Source: Paramacrobiotus metropolitanus
Taxonomy: Eukaryota > Tardigrada > Eutardigrada > Parachela > Macrobiotidae
Assembly (NCBI RefSeq): GCF_019649055.1
Contig: NW_026570442.1
Span: forward strand, 61,656-125,655
Reading direction: 5' to 3'
DNA length: 64,000 bases
The position numbers were made by a program, and so were the translations under genes. Positions 1-11,920 of this stretch are shown here, one piece after another. The notes under the pieces were generated by a model. That model saw only the letters and a list, made by a program, of their open reading frames with translations, was not told the origin of the DNA and made no database searches. Position 1 is the stretch's first letter. Each line of letters starts with the position of its first letter.

Positions 1-1081
1 ACTATATCGTTTAATCTGCTCAGAGCATTTTCACCCACATTCGATTCAGTCTCTTAAAAAACAGGGATTTCGACCCGTCAACATCAGCGAGGCGTATTTC
101 TGCTTGTTCTGCAATCGGATAGATGTAACACTGGCTGGCAAAGCAGACCCTCTTGAGTATCATCTACGGTGCACACCCTGGTGCGCTGAGATACGAAAAC
201 GCTTCAAGGAACAGGAAAAGCCCGATCCGACCGACCAAGTGGGCCAAATATTGACAGTGGCCTGCCCTTTTGATTTTGCAAACGCGCAACTTTATGAAAG
301 GCTGAGATCTTTCAAGAATTGGCCTTGCCAGCTACTGCAAACACCCCTGGATTTAGCCCGCGCAGGATTTGCTTACACGGGTACAGGGGACGGGGTGGAG
401 TGTTTTAATTGCGGTCTGCATGTCAGTCAGTGGACACCTGACGATGTGCCATGGCAGCTACATACACGAGATGCCCCTGGCTGTTTGTATATCGCTACCT
501 GCCTTAGCGAAATCGTGCGTGATCGGGATAAAGAGCTCTCTGGTCTTACTCTCCGTCCTCAGCGTCATCAGCAGCCTGGTAATAAAGTAAATGGAAAGCT
601 CAATAATAGCAACAACAACAACAACACCAACAACAACACCGACAACAACCAAACTAGCGGCGCAGAAACAACTGCATTCGTGACGGTTTATGATGACAAC
701 TTTTTCGACCAAGGTATTCGGGCTTTTGTGGTTTCACGAGCTTTGAAATATGGATTTAGTGTGGAGGAAATACGGAAAGCCGTCGCCAGCGTCAAGCGGA
801 TAAATCCACCTGAAGCTGAAATCACTCTGTACACACTGCTCAGCCATTTGGCGGCGAGGCGCATTAAGTGTGAGCAAAATAAGCGCCGCTACTGTCAACT
901 GCACTGCTCTCGCTGCAGTAAATACACACAACATCGCTCTGGACCACGGAACCGAGTCCTAAAAGATGGAAGTGATTCTGTGCAAATCAGCGAGTCCGTT
1001 TCTGTTGAATACAGTGAGTCTCTTTCGGGATCCCGAATTGATTACTTTGAATGTACAGAGTGTTGCCTGCATAATGAATGA
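1..1081 (+). CDS. BIR-domain protein (IAP family), 5'-truncated by the window edge
   Basis: The frame is open from base 2, so the start lies in sequence to the left. Two BIR zinc-binding modules are visible. The first has CLFC then H and C (coordinates about 98-200); the second ends CFNCGLHVSQW followed by H and C (about 398-490). BIR domains bind caspases or other IAP partners. An Asn-rich stretch follows (about 600-650). Next is a segment like the UBA domain of IAPs (MGF-type motif read here as YGFSVEEIRKAV). The Cys/His-rich tail has no clear RING, so ubiquitin-ligase activity is not supported here. It could be a host IAP or a remnant of the same kind of cargo carried by the Polinton at 36-58 kb. 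Family assignment is firm; function is inferred. Confidence 0.85.
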   Translation, partial: LYRLICSEHFHPHSIQSLKKQGFRPVNISEAYFCLFCNRIDVTLAGKADPLEYHLRCTPWCAEIRKRFKEQEKPDPTDQVGQILTVACPFDFANAQLYERLRSFKNWPCQLLQTPLDLARAGFAYTGTGDGVECFNCGLHVSQWTPDDVPWQLHTRDAPGCLYIATCLSEIVRDRDKELSGLTLRPQRHQQPGNKVNGKLNNSNNNNNTNNNTDNNQTSGAETTAFVTVYDDNFFDQGIRAFVVSRALKYGFSVEEIRKAVASVKRINPPEAEITLYTLLSHLAARRIKCEQNKRRYCQLHCSRCSKYTQHRSGPRNRVLKDGSDSVQISESVSVEYSESLSGSRIDYFECTECCLHNE

Positions 1082-1607
1082 TTGACCGTGCAGTTGTTTT
1101 AACGTCTTGTTGTTAACAAGCTTTGGCTAATTACACTTATACTTTGAACAAATTGCCTCGGGCTGTACGTGTCGTCAAATTCATAATGTGGCATGTGTAA
1201 AAAAAGCGATAAAACGGTGTATAAAGCCAGCAACCCTGCGCTTTTTATCGCAATCATCTCATACTTATTCTAGTCAAAGAAACAACAACAAAAGACTGCA
1301 GCAACAACTGTAAAAGCTCCACATTATCCAGTATACCAAGGAATTCGAAAACATGAAAACGTTTCCCCTCTTCAAAACCCAGCGTACGCCGACTCATACA
1401 GACATGCTTAACATAAACGCAAAAAGAATTTGCTGTATCACAAAATTTTTATCCTGTCACGGTTACGTCAACAAAAACAAACAGCAACCGCGAAACGATT
1501 CGCCTACTAAACAAACGGTTCTATAGGGCAGAACTACTAAATCAGTCGCTTTCCGGCCTATCACTGTAGACGCTGGCGCCACTTGCTTTGCAGTCCGCAA
1601 TAACCTT
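1082..1607. other. Intergenic stretch with a TATA-like box
   Basis: No convincing gene is seen. A TATA box-like sequence (TATAAAG) is at 1219-1225, followed by CA- and A-rich sequence resembling a 5' leader, but no good reading frame starts downstream on the plus strand. The 3' end of the JmjC gene lies at the right edge. Confidence 0.4.
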
Positions 1608-4600
1608 TCAAGTCCCCTGCTTTTCCGCAACAACGATGGCGGCGGGAATGCCCACCGTTGGCATGAAGTGCTCCTCATAGCCCGCCTGTTTCGCAATGCA
1701 AGCCAGATAGTGATCTTCTATGGTGTGCAACACGCGCACCGGCTTCTCCGTAGCAGAGGATGGCGTGTTGATTGGCAAGAACAGATAATGTTTCTTGCCG
1801 GGCCGACGTTCAGTGCGTATCAGAACTTCGACCTGTAAAGTAAACATTGTTTGTTTGGTAAAAATACATTTATACGCTTTCCGTGAAACTTATTCCTCAA
1901 ATTTTGAAACTCACCTCTCCTGCCGAATATCCTTCCCAATTTTCCGGCTGATTTCCCTGAAAGAAACCCCGATAAGAGCAGATGGGCCGCTGCAGGGCGG
2001 TAGCCAGACCGAAGAGATGAATTGCACTGCCGTTTGATTTCTGCGAAACCTCTGCTGCAACTACTGCTGTGCGGAAAACGACCTCCAGTAGACCGACACT
2101 TTTATCCTTCACCAGTGAGCGCACGTGAGGGAGGAAGTCAGTGAAATGCGTTGCGAGCGCATCCACAGTAGCAAGGCGCAGGAGTAGGTGGAATTTGTCT
2201 TCCGAAAAAAGGACAGACGATAAGGCTTGGAAAAGACTGTGACCAACTGCTGGCATGTCGCGAATCGTGAAGTAATTTTGGAACACGGCGTAGAAATCAT
2301 CAGATGTGGTTGAGTCCACAGCACTGGAGCACGGAATCTCGGTAACGCGGATAAACTCGCGAAGATGTCGCAGAAGAGTGTTATGTTCGGCAAGAATCTA
2401 CAAGTGTATCAGTTAGTAGTTAAGTAAGAGAAAGAGCCAGTAGATGCAGACAGGTCTTTATTGTAAAATTGCTACAAACCTTTTTCAAGACTCCGATTGC
2501 CGCCGCATCTTCGTCCTTGCGCATGGAAGACTTTCTTAGCGCTCCCCGTATGGTGGTCAAAAGCGCCCGCACTTGATGCGCGTCCGGTGGTTTACACATC
2601 TTAAATTATGCAAAACTTAAAACAAAACTGTTGGTGCAGTAAGAAGGGAGAGAGAGTCCTTACCAAAATTCGTCTGTTGTTTTGCTCTGCGACAATGAAA
2701 CGGCTACTGTCGTACGAGAAAAACGACTTCCACACGTGAAAAATTGCAATTGTCTGTTCAGGGGTGATTTGGAGTTTGTCGTGGGTTCGGTGTTCTGAAT
2801 CCTTCGGGACGTATCTTTCAATATACTGCCCATTAGTGAGATCAATATTCGATCCGTCCACCTTCTCTTCGAGTTCATAAACGGCGCGATGTTCCCGTAG
2901 AAATCCAAAACTTTGAATGGTGGCAAGAGGTGATTCGGAATTTGGGAAGTTAAGGACCCGCACAACTTCCGGCCGAATGCTCCGAACTGGCACAAGGGAA
3001 AACTTGCCAATAAACAAGTCCTGAGCTTCAATCTGAAAACCAGGAATTTTTTGTCAATGCTAAATTCAGGTTGAAGTAGGTGTTATTAGTACTTAACCAG
3101 TAGGTTGTTGTTCAACTGAATGCTGGCGGCTACTTTGATTGCTGTGTGTTCCAAGATCTCCACACACTCTGTCCGTTTCACACGAGTTGGCGGGTGCACT
3201 TCGGTAAACGGCTGAGCATTGCTGTCCTGTAGACACCGGCCGAGGTCTTGCAGCATCACGCGATGACGAGCCGTGGACTAAACAGTACAACAAAGTCACC
3301 ATTTTAATCGATTTTCGAAAAAACAGTCCCCAGCTTACCGGGTCATCAGCATCGTCGTCCAAAATTATGACATCTGGATCAGCCGATGAAGCTCGTTCCA
3401 GCTCCAGATCAGAAATGAAAGCAGACGCTGCCTTCTTTCCTTTTCCTTTGGGTGCCCGCGAGGGATGGTAGTCTTCATCGTCGTCATCACTGCTGCCTTC
3501 CGATTCAAAGCTGGCAAGGTCAGCGTCACCATTCTCCTCGTTGTCTGTGGTGTCCTTCTTGCCCTTGGATTCTTTGTCCTCTTCGTCGTCGTCGAAAACT
3601 TCATTGCCGCCATCATCTCCTCCGTCTGCTTCATCATCATCGTCTTTGTCTTCTACGACAACCTCTGAATCCAGTTGGTGGTGGCCTATCGTCCGTCCTG
3701 GGTCCACATCTTTCAACGTTGTAGTCGACACTTCCGATGATTCAGGTAGGTCTTCTCCCGTGTCAACCGCTGCCGATAAACCAGTATCATCCGAAGACTC
3801 CGGACCAGTAACTGTGCCGTGCTGAGTCAAGTCGACCGTCTGCGGAGGATCCAGTTCAGTTGGCGTTTCACTCTGCTGCTCGCCGTTATCAACAGATGCC
3901 ATTGTCAGTGTGCGTGCTTCAGTCGCCACCGTCTTGCTGGACTCCTGGGCGAAATCCGATGTGGCAGCCACTACAGACGATTCGGACAGGTCTTCCGCCG
4001 TGTCAACCGCTGCAGGTAGGTCGGGGGAGCCAGACGCTGAAGACCGGTCAACACCTTGATCCAGAAAAGGGGAATCGGGAGGCGTGATCGGTTCCGTTAC
4101 GGTAGTCGCAGGCTCGGGCTCGATCGGTCGTGTAGTGGTACACAAAATACCTTCTGCTCCGCCAGTTTCCGAGCTCCCCAAGCTGTCGTGCGGGTGGCTG
4201 GCAGTTTCGGGTACATTAGTGGAAGAAGCGGAAGAACCGTTGCTTTCCCTGGCGGTGACTGTTTCATCCACGATGTCCGCCTTATCCGCGACTGGAGCAA
4301 CCGCTGCTGGTATCGGTTGGCGGGAGTTTTGCCAGTCCTCTACCTGCAACACGCATACATCTATCAATACTCTTACGGATACTCAATTTATTCCCTCAAC
4401 CTACCCTCTCTCTCCATTTTTTCACGGCACTAAACTTCTGCGGAGCGTCCTCTGGTGCACGTAGAAGAAGGCCGAGCAAATAATTGAAAAAATCGAAGAG
4501 GTCTTCCACCGTTGGAAACAGTGCATAGAACTCGGAGCGAACGTCCGGATTCGGGTCTTCAGCGCCAGTTGGCAACATATCCGCTAGTTTCATAGGTGTG

Positions 4601-7600
4601 ATGTAGTTACCCAGGTACAAAAGCTTGTATGTACCAGTGGCCTTCGCGATTCCCATAGCTTTCCAGCCGACTTCACCCCGGGCGTACAGTTTTTCCAGCC
4701 GCTCCATACACTCTTCCGGAAGCTGGGCAACTTTGCGCATGGCACAAAAGCATTCACTCTTCCACCGATATTCTTCCTTTTTTGCAGCCTTTTCTTTGAC
4801 GTTGAAAAGCATGATGAATTCGGGGTAAGTGTTCACCAGTTCCGTTAATAGGGCTTTCCGGAATGCGGGCTCAATATCCAGTTTTCCTGCGTGCACCGTG
4901 CAGAAACGCCTTGCTGGGAGGCCGGACTGTGCAGCAAAGACAGAAACAACCCGCTGATAAATCGCCCGCAAGAACTTGACACACTGCCATCCACTAGGCG
5001 CCAAGGTCGCATTGTTATGTTTCTGAGTTTGCTGGGTGAGTATCTGCTCAAGCCTAGGATTGCTGGGATTGATGACCACAATTACGGGAAAACGCTGGAA
5101 ATTAAGTGGAGGTCCAGCTGTGGCAGCAAAGCGTTGAACGCCGTCTAGCAGAAAAACGTCCTGCCTGCCCGCTTTCAGCTCTTCCTTTAGCGTTTCTTTA
5201 TCGACATTGGAAAATACGGCTGCGATAAAATGCCAGTCAACTCCGGTTTCCGTTTCTTTCTTTTTATCAATATCGCTTCTCAAATCCTGATAAAACCGGC
5301 ATCCTTCTCTCTTACACCATGAATGTTGAAATCGAGTTTGATTCGGCTGGCTGGAATTATTCCGGTGAAAAGATGAATATCTGCCATCACCTGGGCTGCG
5401 GTTTGGGCATGAAGTAGTTGCAGCCGAGTTTCTTCGTCTTCTACGGTAAACACATCGGGGACGGAAATTGGAGCGTCCGTGATTTGGGGGCGAAGGGGCC
5501 AGTTCAGTTCAACCATTCTCATTTCATATGCTCGGGATGTGGCGTCCAGCATGTCCATGGTCTCTTTATCATCAAATCCACGGGCACTTTTGGAATATTT
5601 CATCGCCATTATTCGCTTATCGTGCGAACACTGAATGTACTTCCTTCCGTCCAGAATTTCGCCCGGATACTTTTCCGGGTCGGCAACATTAATAGCCACG
5701 GCAACGTTGGCGCCCACTTGGCCACCCCAGTGCGGCGTATTGGGGCGCAAATAGATGCCCATTCCCGCCTCCAAAATGGCATACGAAACTTCGATTTCCA
5801 TCTGCCGCATACATTTGAGAACGAGCAAGAAAGCAGTCTTATGGTGATGACCGATGACTAATTGCGGACAGATGTCTCCGTATCCCATATCCTTGTAGAT
5901 TTTGCCCACAACTCGCTGCAAAGTGCCTGCATGTCTTGGTGCAACACAAATGAAGTATTTCTCTGCTCCCCACAACACGAAATTAAAGGAGCTCATCCGA
6001 CCATCTTCCGTGTGTTTCGGAAATCCACTGGGTCCGCCAGGGCCCATAATCAGCTCCTGTTCGTTGATCCCTGCCCGCAACTCTTTCACGCCATGGGTCT
6101 GGTCCATGATACGCACAAGGCAAACCAGACCAGACCAGTCCGGTAACTGCAAGCGTCCAAAAATTACACACAATAACGGTAAACAAAACAGGCTTCAAGT
6201 ACTTACATTCGACAGCAACTTTGGGCTGAAGTGGCCGTACGTTGAAAATAATTTGTCCTTGGTCTGTCGAGTGGCTGCCATCTGAGCAAAGGCAATACAT
6301 AACTCTTTGATGGGCTCGGGAAGGCCGGAATCAGCTAGCATTTCTTCCATTTCCGGCCGGACGTGAGGAACGCGCTCGTTAAGGGATGCGTACTCCTTTG
6401 CATTCATCTCAATGAATTCCGACCAGGAAACGCCGTCCGGAAGTGGTTGGGTGCTGTCAGGTGAGTCGAAATAGACAAGCGTTTTATCCACCTGCTTGAT
6501 CTTTACCCTTGTGTACTGCACACGCTTCTCCTGCACGGCTCTTTTGAATTCTTCGCTTTCATGTAGGTCTTTGGGATCGTACTTGAGTTGTTCGTTTACG
6601 TCAATCTAAAGCACAGACAACACGGTTTTCCAGAATAATGTTGCGAAAATGCTGCCGCTGCAGGACCAGAGCTTTAGCTTACCACAACGCCGTACCAATC
6701 GTCTCCCAAAACATAATGCACGTCCCTCATGAAATTGCTGCAATCTGCCCCACAGTTCTCGCGGCTTATCGGGTATCTGACTACGGGAAGCGGTCGCACA
6801 AACGGATCTGCATCCCAACCTGGCTTTGGAGGAACCTGTATTGCAGATATGGGATTTTAAATATTGAAAAATAATCTCTGCAAATTAAAGTCATCATACC
6901 AGCATCGTTTGTCGCAACCTCTCCACTTCTTCTTCAGGCACAGGTGGGCGAGTTGGCCGCCGATGCGGCGTGGCAGGAGGATCTTCGGTCGCCATTATTG
7001 GTTCGGTGATAACAGTCATCGGAGTGGCGACGGAAGTTGTAATGCAGTTCGCTTGCGTACTCGTGACCAGCGGAGAGCTGTCAGCAATGGAGTTACTGCT
7101 GTTAGTGTCGTTGTCAGTGTCAGTGTGGGCTATGCGCAACCTCCCCTCGGACTCCTCATCTTCAGCGTCGGATTCGGCTGTCTCGCCTTGGTTAGTCGCG
7201 AGTGTCGCTCCAGGAGCAGCGATGAGAGCGCCGCTGGCGGAACTGTCTGCGGTAGCGTGCCCGGCGGACGTCGAAGGAGAAGCCAAGGGCATCAGAGCAG
7301 AGGCGAGTCCGACGTCAGCTGTTTCCTGACCAGCTGGCTATATTAAGATAGGTCAGAAGTTATTATCTAGATAAACGCGTCAACGCAAGAAGCGCGGGAT
7401 TACATGAGAGCCGGCAGTGCGGAGGCTTCGCCTCGTTGCGTTTTCCAGACATTCCAGAAGCTCACTGACAGGGGTTTCCGGTGCACAAGGAACAAGCGCG
7501 TCACCCGCAGTGGCAACACGGAACCGTTTCCCTTCAGCTCTGAAATTCAGTTCCTCCCGCTGTCGGAATGGCAGACAAATTGCCTCACTCCTACCGCCGC

Positions 7601-7631
7601 TATGCGGGCGCTTGCGCGCAGGCATCTGCAT
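1608..7631 (-). CDS. JmjC-domain protein with acidic SIM linker and C-terminal OTU-like domain, 11 exons
   Basis: Model: complement of exons 7404-7631, 6900-7325, 6683-6835, 6207-6605, 4405-6146, 3339-4343, 3098-3277, 2664-3032, 2480-2599, 1915-2397, 1608-1832. Every junction is GT-AG and phase 0, giving about 1,776 residues. The fifth exon holds a JmjC fold: KHTED (HxE iron ligands), WGAEKYFICV, and PHWGGQVGANVAVAIN with the second His, as in 2-oxoglutarate/Fe(II) oxygenases including histone demethylases. The sixth exon is Ser/Thr- and acid-rich and ends with DVIILDDDADD, a typical SUMO-interacting motif. The last two exons resemble an OTU peptidase, but the expected nucleophile Cys is Ser (GHSLFQAL), while the His of DHYLACI is kept. 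Exon 5 is one base short of frame near 5290, at a T run, either a real mutation or a read error. A nuclear chromatin role is inferred from the family only. Confidence 0.82.
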
Positions 7632-7936
7632 ATAGAAGAACAGAATGCGTTTTCCGAACTGCGTTTGGATGAGCAGATATTAACACAGCGACTAGTTGTA
7701 TTATTATTGTCGGGTCATCGATTGAATGTGCAATTCCTGCGTTATTTATTATTACACTTCATACTTCCACGGTATGAGAATAATTATTGCTGCTTATTGC
7801 CGCGTTATTATTATTATTATTAGTTCACATTTCAGAACAGCCTCCGCACCACTCCAGCCACACATCCATACAAATTCATAGTAGTTAGAAATATAAAGTA
7901 GCAGTTAGAAACAACTAACAAAATTGCCAAATACTG
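7632..7936. other. Spacer between the JmjC start and the SGNH-gene end
   Basis: This should contain the JmjC 5' leader and promoter (minus strand) and the end of the upstream gene's transcript. A TTATTATTATT run lies at 7799-7822. No clear TATA box or other site was identified. Confidence 0.35.
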
Positions 7937-9386
7937 TTACAGAGACAACCAGAAACTCATCAACTCCACTCTATGGCGAGATCGCAAGTAGCGATCCAGG
8001 CTGCCGTTCGGCTTCAGCCAGCGCCGAGCCAGCTGGACGGCCTTATACAGCTTCTTATCAGCAGCCCGTTCATCGCGACGTTTCACGCTGCGTTTCTTGT
8101 GGACGATCACATTACGAGCCCTATTCCGCGCTTTCTTGGCCTCCTTTTCCTGCTGTGCGCGCTTCACCAGTACATACTCCTTCTCGATCTTCTCCATGGC
8201 CTTCAGTCCCTGCTTCACCTGCCCCTCCAGCTTGGACAGCCTGCACGTGCTCTCCTGGACGTGCCGCTCGGTGTACTGCTTGATGTGCCGCGCTGACACG
8301 CCCATTTCTTCCTGGCATCGACGCTCCCTAGCAGCTCCCCTGCTCTCGTACGTGTCCAGGGTGGCGGTCAGGACGCCGATAGCATGTCGGTTCTGATGCA
8401 AGTAATCATCAGCCGCACGCTGGCGTTCTGCAAAATAAACACAATTTAACAGCATGTAATAATTGACCTAAACCACCGCATAACCGCCACGAGACAGCTA
8501 CACGCGCTATCAGCATACCTTCTACGGCCCACGTCATGGCGTCTGCCAGGGCAGTAAAGAATGCCCGGTACATGGTCGGAGAATACTCCCAATGCAGCCC
8601 ATCGGCTCGCATGGTCACGTCATCCACGGGAACACGGACGGTGCGCCAGATAGTTCGGCGGGATGAGCTGTTCTTATAACAGAACCTATCCAGCTCGCTG
8701 TTGACTTCCCGGACAGCATGATCACATTCGCGCAGGTGCCGATTGTATTCCGGCACCGGGTTGTGAAAGCGATTATCCCGCTCGTAGAACGGCAGTCGGA
8801 CGAGGAAGACTTCATCGCACCACTCCTCGATACTGCGCTGGTGGCCATGAATGGCATCCATCACCCGCTCCACAACCCGGGCCGCTGATCCGGTCGCTCC
8901 GCGTTTCAGGTAGTCGGAGAGATCGTTCGTCCCGGCCACCAGAACCAGCCGCTTTTTCGACACTCCGGACGGTCTCGGCGGCCACTTGCGAGCATTATCA
9001 TCGTCTCGGCGGCTGATACCGTACGCTTCCTCGATGTGGTTGCCGACCAGCTTCAGCAATTGGCGCACCGACGCGCCGCTGAGAGAGACCACAAACACCT
9101 CCCCGTCATGGAGAGTTTTGAAAATGCGGCCGTAGTTGGAGCGGGGATCACGAAAACCGCGTAAACGGCTATCCTCTTGGCGCTCCGGATCTCGATCCGA
9201 GCACAGGAGAACTGGAGGGCCTTGAGAATCCGTGGGGACAATCGTACGGGAATTACGGAAGCTTCCCTTGTGGTCCTCAACCGGATCATGTCCCCGCTGC
9301 AGGGAACGTGGGCGAAGCTGGTAAAAGGGCTCCGGCAGATCCCCCGGCGGCATAACAAACGACGGTCGCACCACTGTGGACGCCAT
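7937..9386 (-). CDS. SGNH-hydrolase-like protein with basic coiled-coil tail, 2 exons
   Basis: Exons 8519-9386 and 7937-8427 join in phase across a GT-AG intron (donor GTATGC), giving about 452 residues. The first exon looks like an SGNH/GDSL fold: a Ser block (VVSLSGASVRQLL), a GTNDL block (block III) and a DGLHW block (Asp-x-x-His, block V). These are the usual catalytic positions for esterases of this class. The second exon is Lys/Arg/Glu-rich and predicted to be helical (coiled coil). SGNH domains also occur in ORF1 proteins of some LINEs, so a transposon origin is possible. An acceptor-like CAG just upstream of the chosen ATG suggests a non-coding first exon. The substrate is unknown. 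Confidence 0.65.
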
Positions 9387-9479
9387 GCGGACAGCTGCTG
9401 AAAGGCAACAATTAGTAGCGCACTCCTACAAAATGCCACGTAGACTTTACGTTCGCCCGATGCCCGACAATACGCCATA

Positions 9480-11444
9480 TCTGAATTCTAATTATTATTT
9501 TCATAAAGTCTTATTAACCTTCTAACGATGGTAAGCCGCCTAGCACTTTTTTCCGGCTGCTGCCAGCTGTAACATAACTGTATTAGCAAAAACGAAGACT
9601 TCGTAAACTGCGAGGGCGGCACGAATATTTGTAAATTATTACAGCTTAATATCTGATTCAGATAAATCGTATTGTTAACGATGAACTAAAAATAAGATGA
9701 TTGCATATAAAAATCAAAATACCATATAAATGATAAAGTAATGTTTGGCAAACAATAATTATGTAGAAAGAAATTTATAATTTATAAATTGAGCGTTTCG
9801 ATAGTTGGGCAGAAATTATGAAATCAAGTTGATCTTAAAAACCACCAAAAATTAAATCAAAACTATAACCGCCATTTACCTTTTGAGTTTACCCTGCGTT
9901 TAAGTCAGACCGACACCACGCAGCACGCGACAGACTAAAGCTATAAGCCCTGGTCGGTGTCGCGAATGGTCAGTGCTAGAGCTGTTGCACAGCCCTGGCA
10001 GTCTGAACCAGTCTTGAGAGCCGGAGGAGGAGCGGACAGGATACGCGCTGATGCCACAACGCCACGGGTTTCGGTGGCCGACAGAGGTGGGAGGCTCACA
10101 CGGAAATCGCTCGGTATCCGATCGCCAACAGGTGATGCAGGCAACAATCCAGGAAATGGTGAACGATGACAAAAAGAAATATCGGTGGCCGCTGCTTCGC
10201 GCGCAAATGCTGCAAAGATAAAGCATTTATTGCAGGTACGAATATAAACTACGATTTCCTGCTCGGAGCTACTGAGCGATAGTACAAATTCGTGGCACGA
10301 TAATATGTAAATTAAATCAAATGAAGTATCTCATTCCGTATTTTTCAAACTTAGAGCGATAATATTCGTGCATAAAAATCAGCCGTAAAGCGCGGCGGAA
10401 ATACGGCACAAAATTCAAATGAATGACTTTTTAAAATTTATAGTTGATTGGAGAACAATCTACACACACCACTAAATAATTTAAAAATAATTCACACAAA
10501 GGTCTTAACAAATTCTGCTAATAGCTAAACCTATTGCGACGGCATTAATTTAACTTCTTAGCTTCAAGGATTCAAGAGAATATTTTTTAAAATCTATTTG
10601 CAGCGCAGGCAGTTAGTTCAGTCCAACTATTCGACCTACTTTTAAACTTTTATCACTGTTTACACGGAGAGGACATAATTCGTGTATGTGACTAATACAG
10701 GATTTGAAATACTGTACGCTGCACAACATAATAATAAAATGATTAATAAAATGAAAAGACGTTGTACAGTGGCCGGACAAATAGATGGCAAACTATTTTC
10801 AATTTACGCAAGAACAATCGACAAAAATGCCGTCCGATAACTTTAATCCATATTCCCGACAGACAACAGTTACAGTACGTTTAACCACAAACTATAATAA
10901 CTCATAATAATAATACAATTAATAATTCACGCACCTGCAGAGACTTTGTTTCCAGAGTTGAGGGATGATTATAGAAACAACCAGGGACGATAATCTTCAA
11001 TCTGTAAATTAAAAACGGTGGTTATCACAAGAAACAGGCATAAGCTAATTGGCGAGTAAATGCTGAACGGGCCAAATGGCATACTTAATCTGATTCAAAA
11101 GTACAAACCTTTGAGACGATAATTCTGCGTTAGTTTTGCTAAAGATCCACAATAACAGTGAGATAAGAGGTTGGGTTCTCCAAATGTTTGCCGTTGAAAA
11201 TATAGCGGAAAACTCATCTGCATACTGTAATTATGCTGCACGTTACATATGCAAAATGCATGGCAACCAGTGTGCGCGCAAGCCAATCCGCGTGTGCAGA
11301 AGCATAACTGTGTGCTACTGTAGGCCACGCCCCCGCACGCCGCGCCGTGCGCGAGTAGTGTGGCGAAGCTGACCAGGGGTCAGTGTGAATGCGTGGACCG
11401 TCCGCAGGGGGCCGTGGGCGACGCCAACGGCACCAGAATGGGTA
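9480..11444. other. AT-rich intergenic region with one GC-rich island
   Basis: Mostly AT-rich sequence with no recognisable gene. A GC-rich island at about 9900-10230 is open on both strands (68-108 codons) and could be an exon, but I recognise no domain and cannot choose a strand. A compact GC-rich stretch at 11320-11440 also stands out. Confidence 0.4.
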
Positions 11445-11920
11445 CTATTCATCACCCGTGCGAAGCAACGTCGGCGGACTCTGTTCTTTCTGTTGTTCCT
11501 TCGTTAAGCGACGTTCGGTGGGAAACGCCAGTGTCGGCTTCACTGTGGCATTCTGGTACATGAACAAGCTCAGCAGTTCCCCTTCCGTCAACAATCCGCT
11601 CTGCAACACAACAGCAAAGAAATTATACAAAATTTAAAATTGCATATCTGAAACAGAAACGCCATTTAACTTACCTTGTCCGGACCATCCGCCAGTTCCG
11701 TGTTATTCAACAGCGGAAACCACACATGGAACAACGCGTTTCCCAGCATATGACGGCGATTGGCCGCAGTCGAAGCGTCCACGGTGATACTAGCGCAGGC
11801 CGCGGTTCCCCAGCTAAAACAACAACATCAATAATAATCTGTATCGGTAAGACGTTCTGTATCGGTAAGAGGTTGGACGAAGTTTATTTGGATAGTCTCG
11901 GTACTTTCAGGAAGTGTGTA

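Noticed and set aside
3452-3825. Plus-strand His/Leu- and Ser-rich frames
   Set aside because: Antisense shadow of the acidic Asp/Glu-rich JmjC exon.
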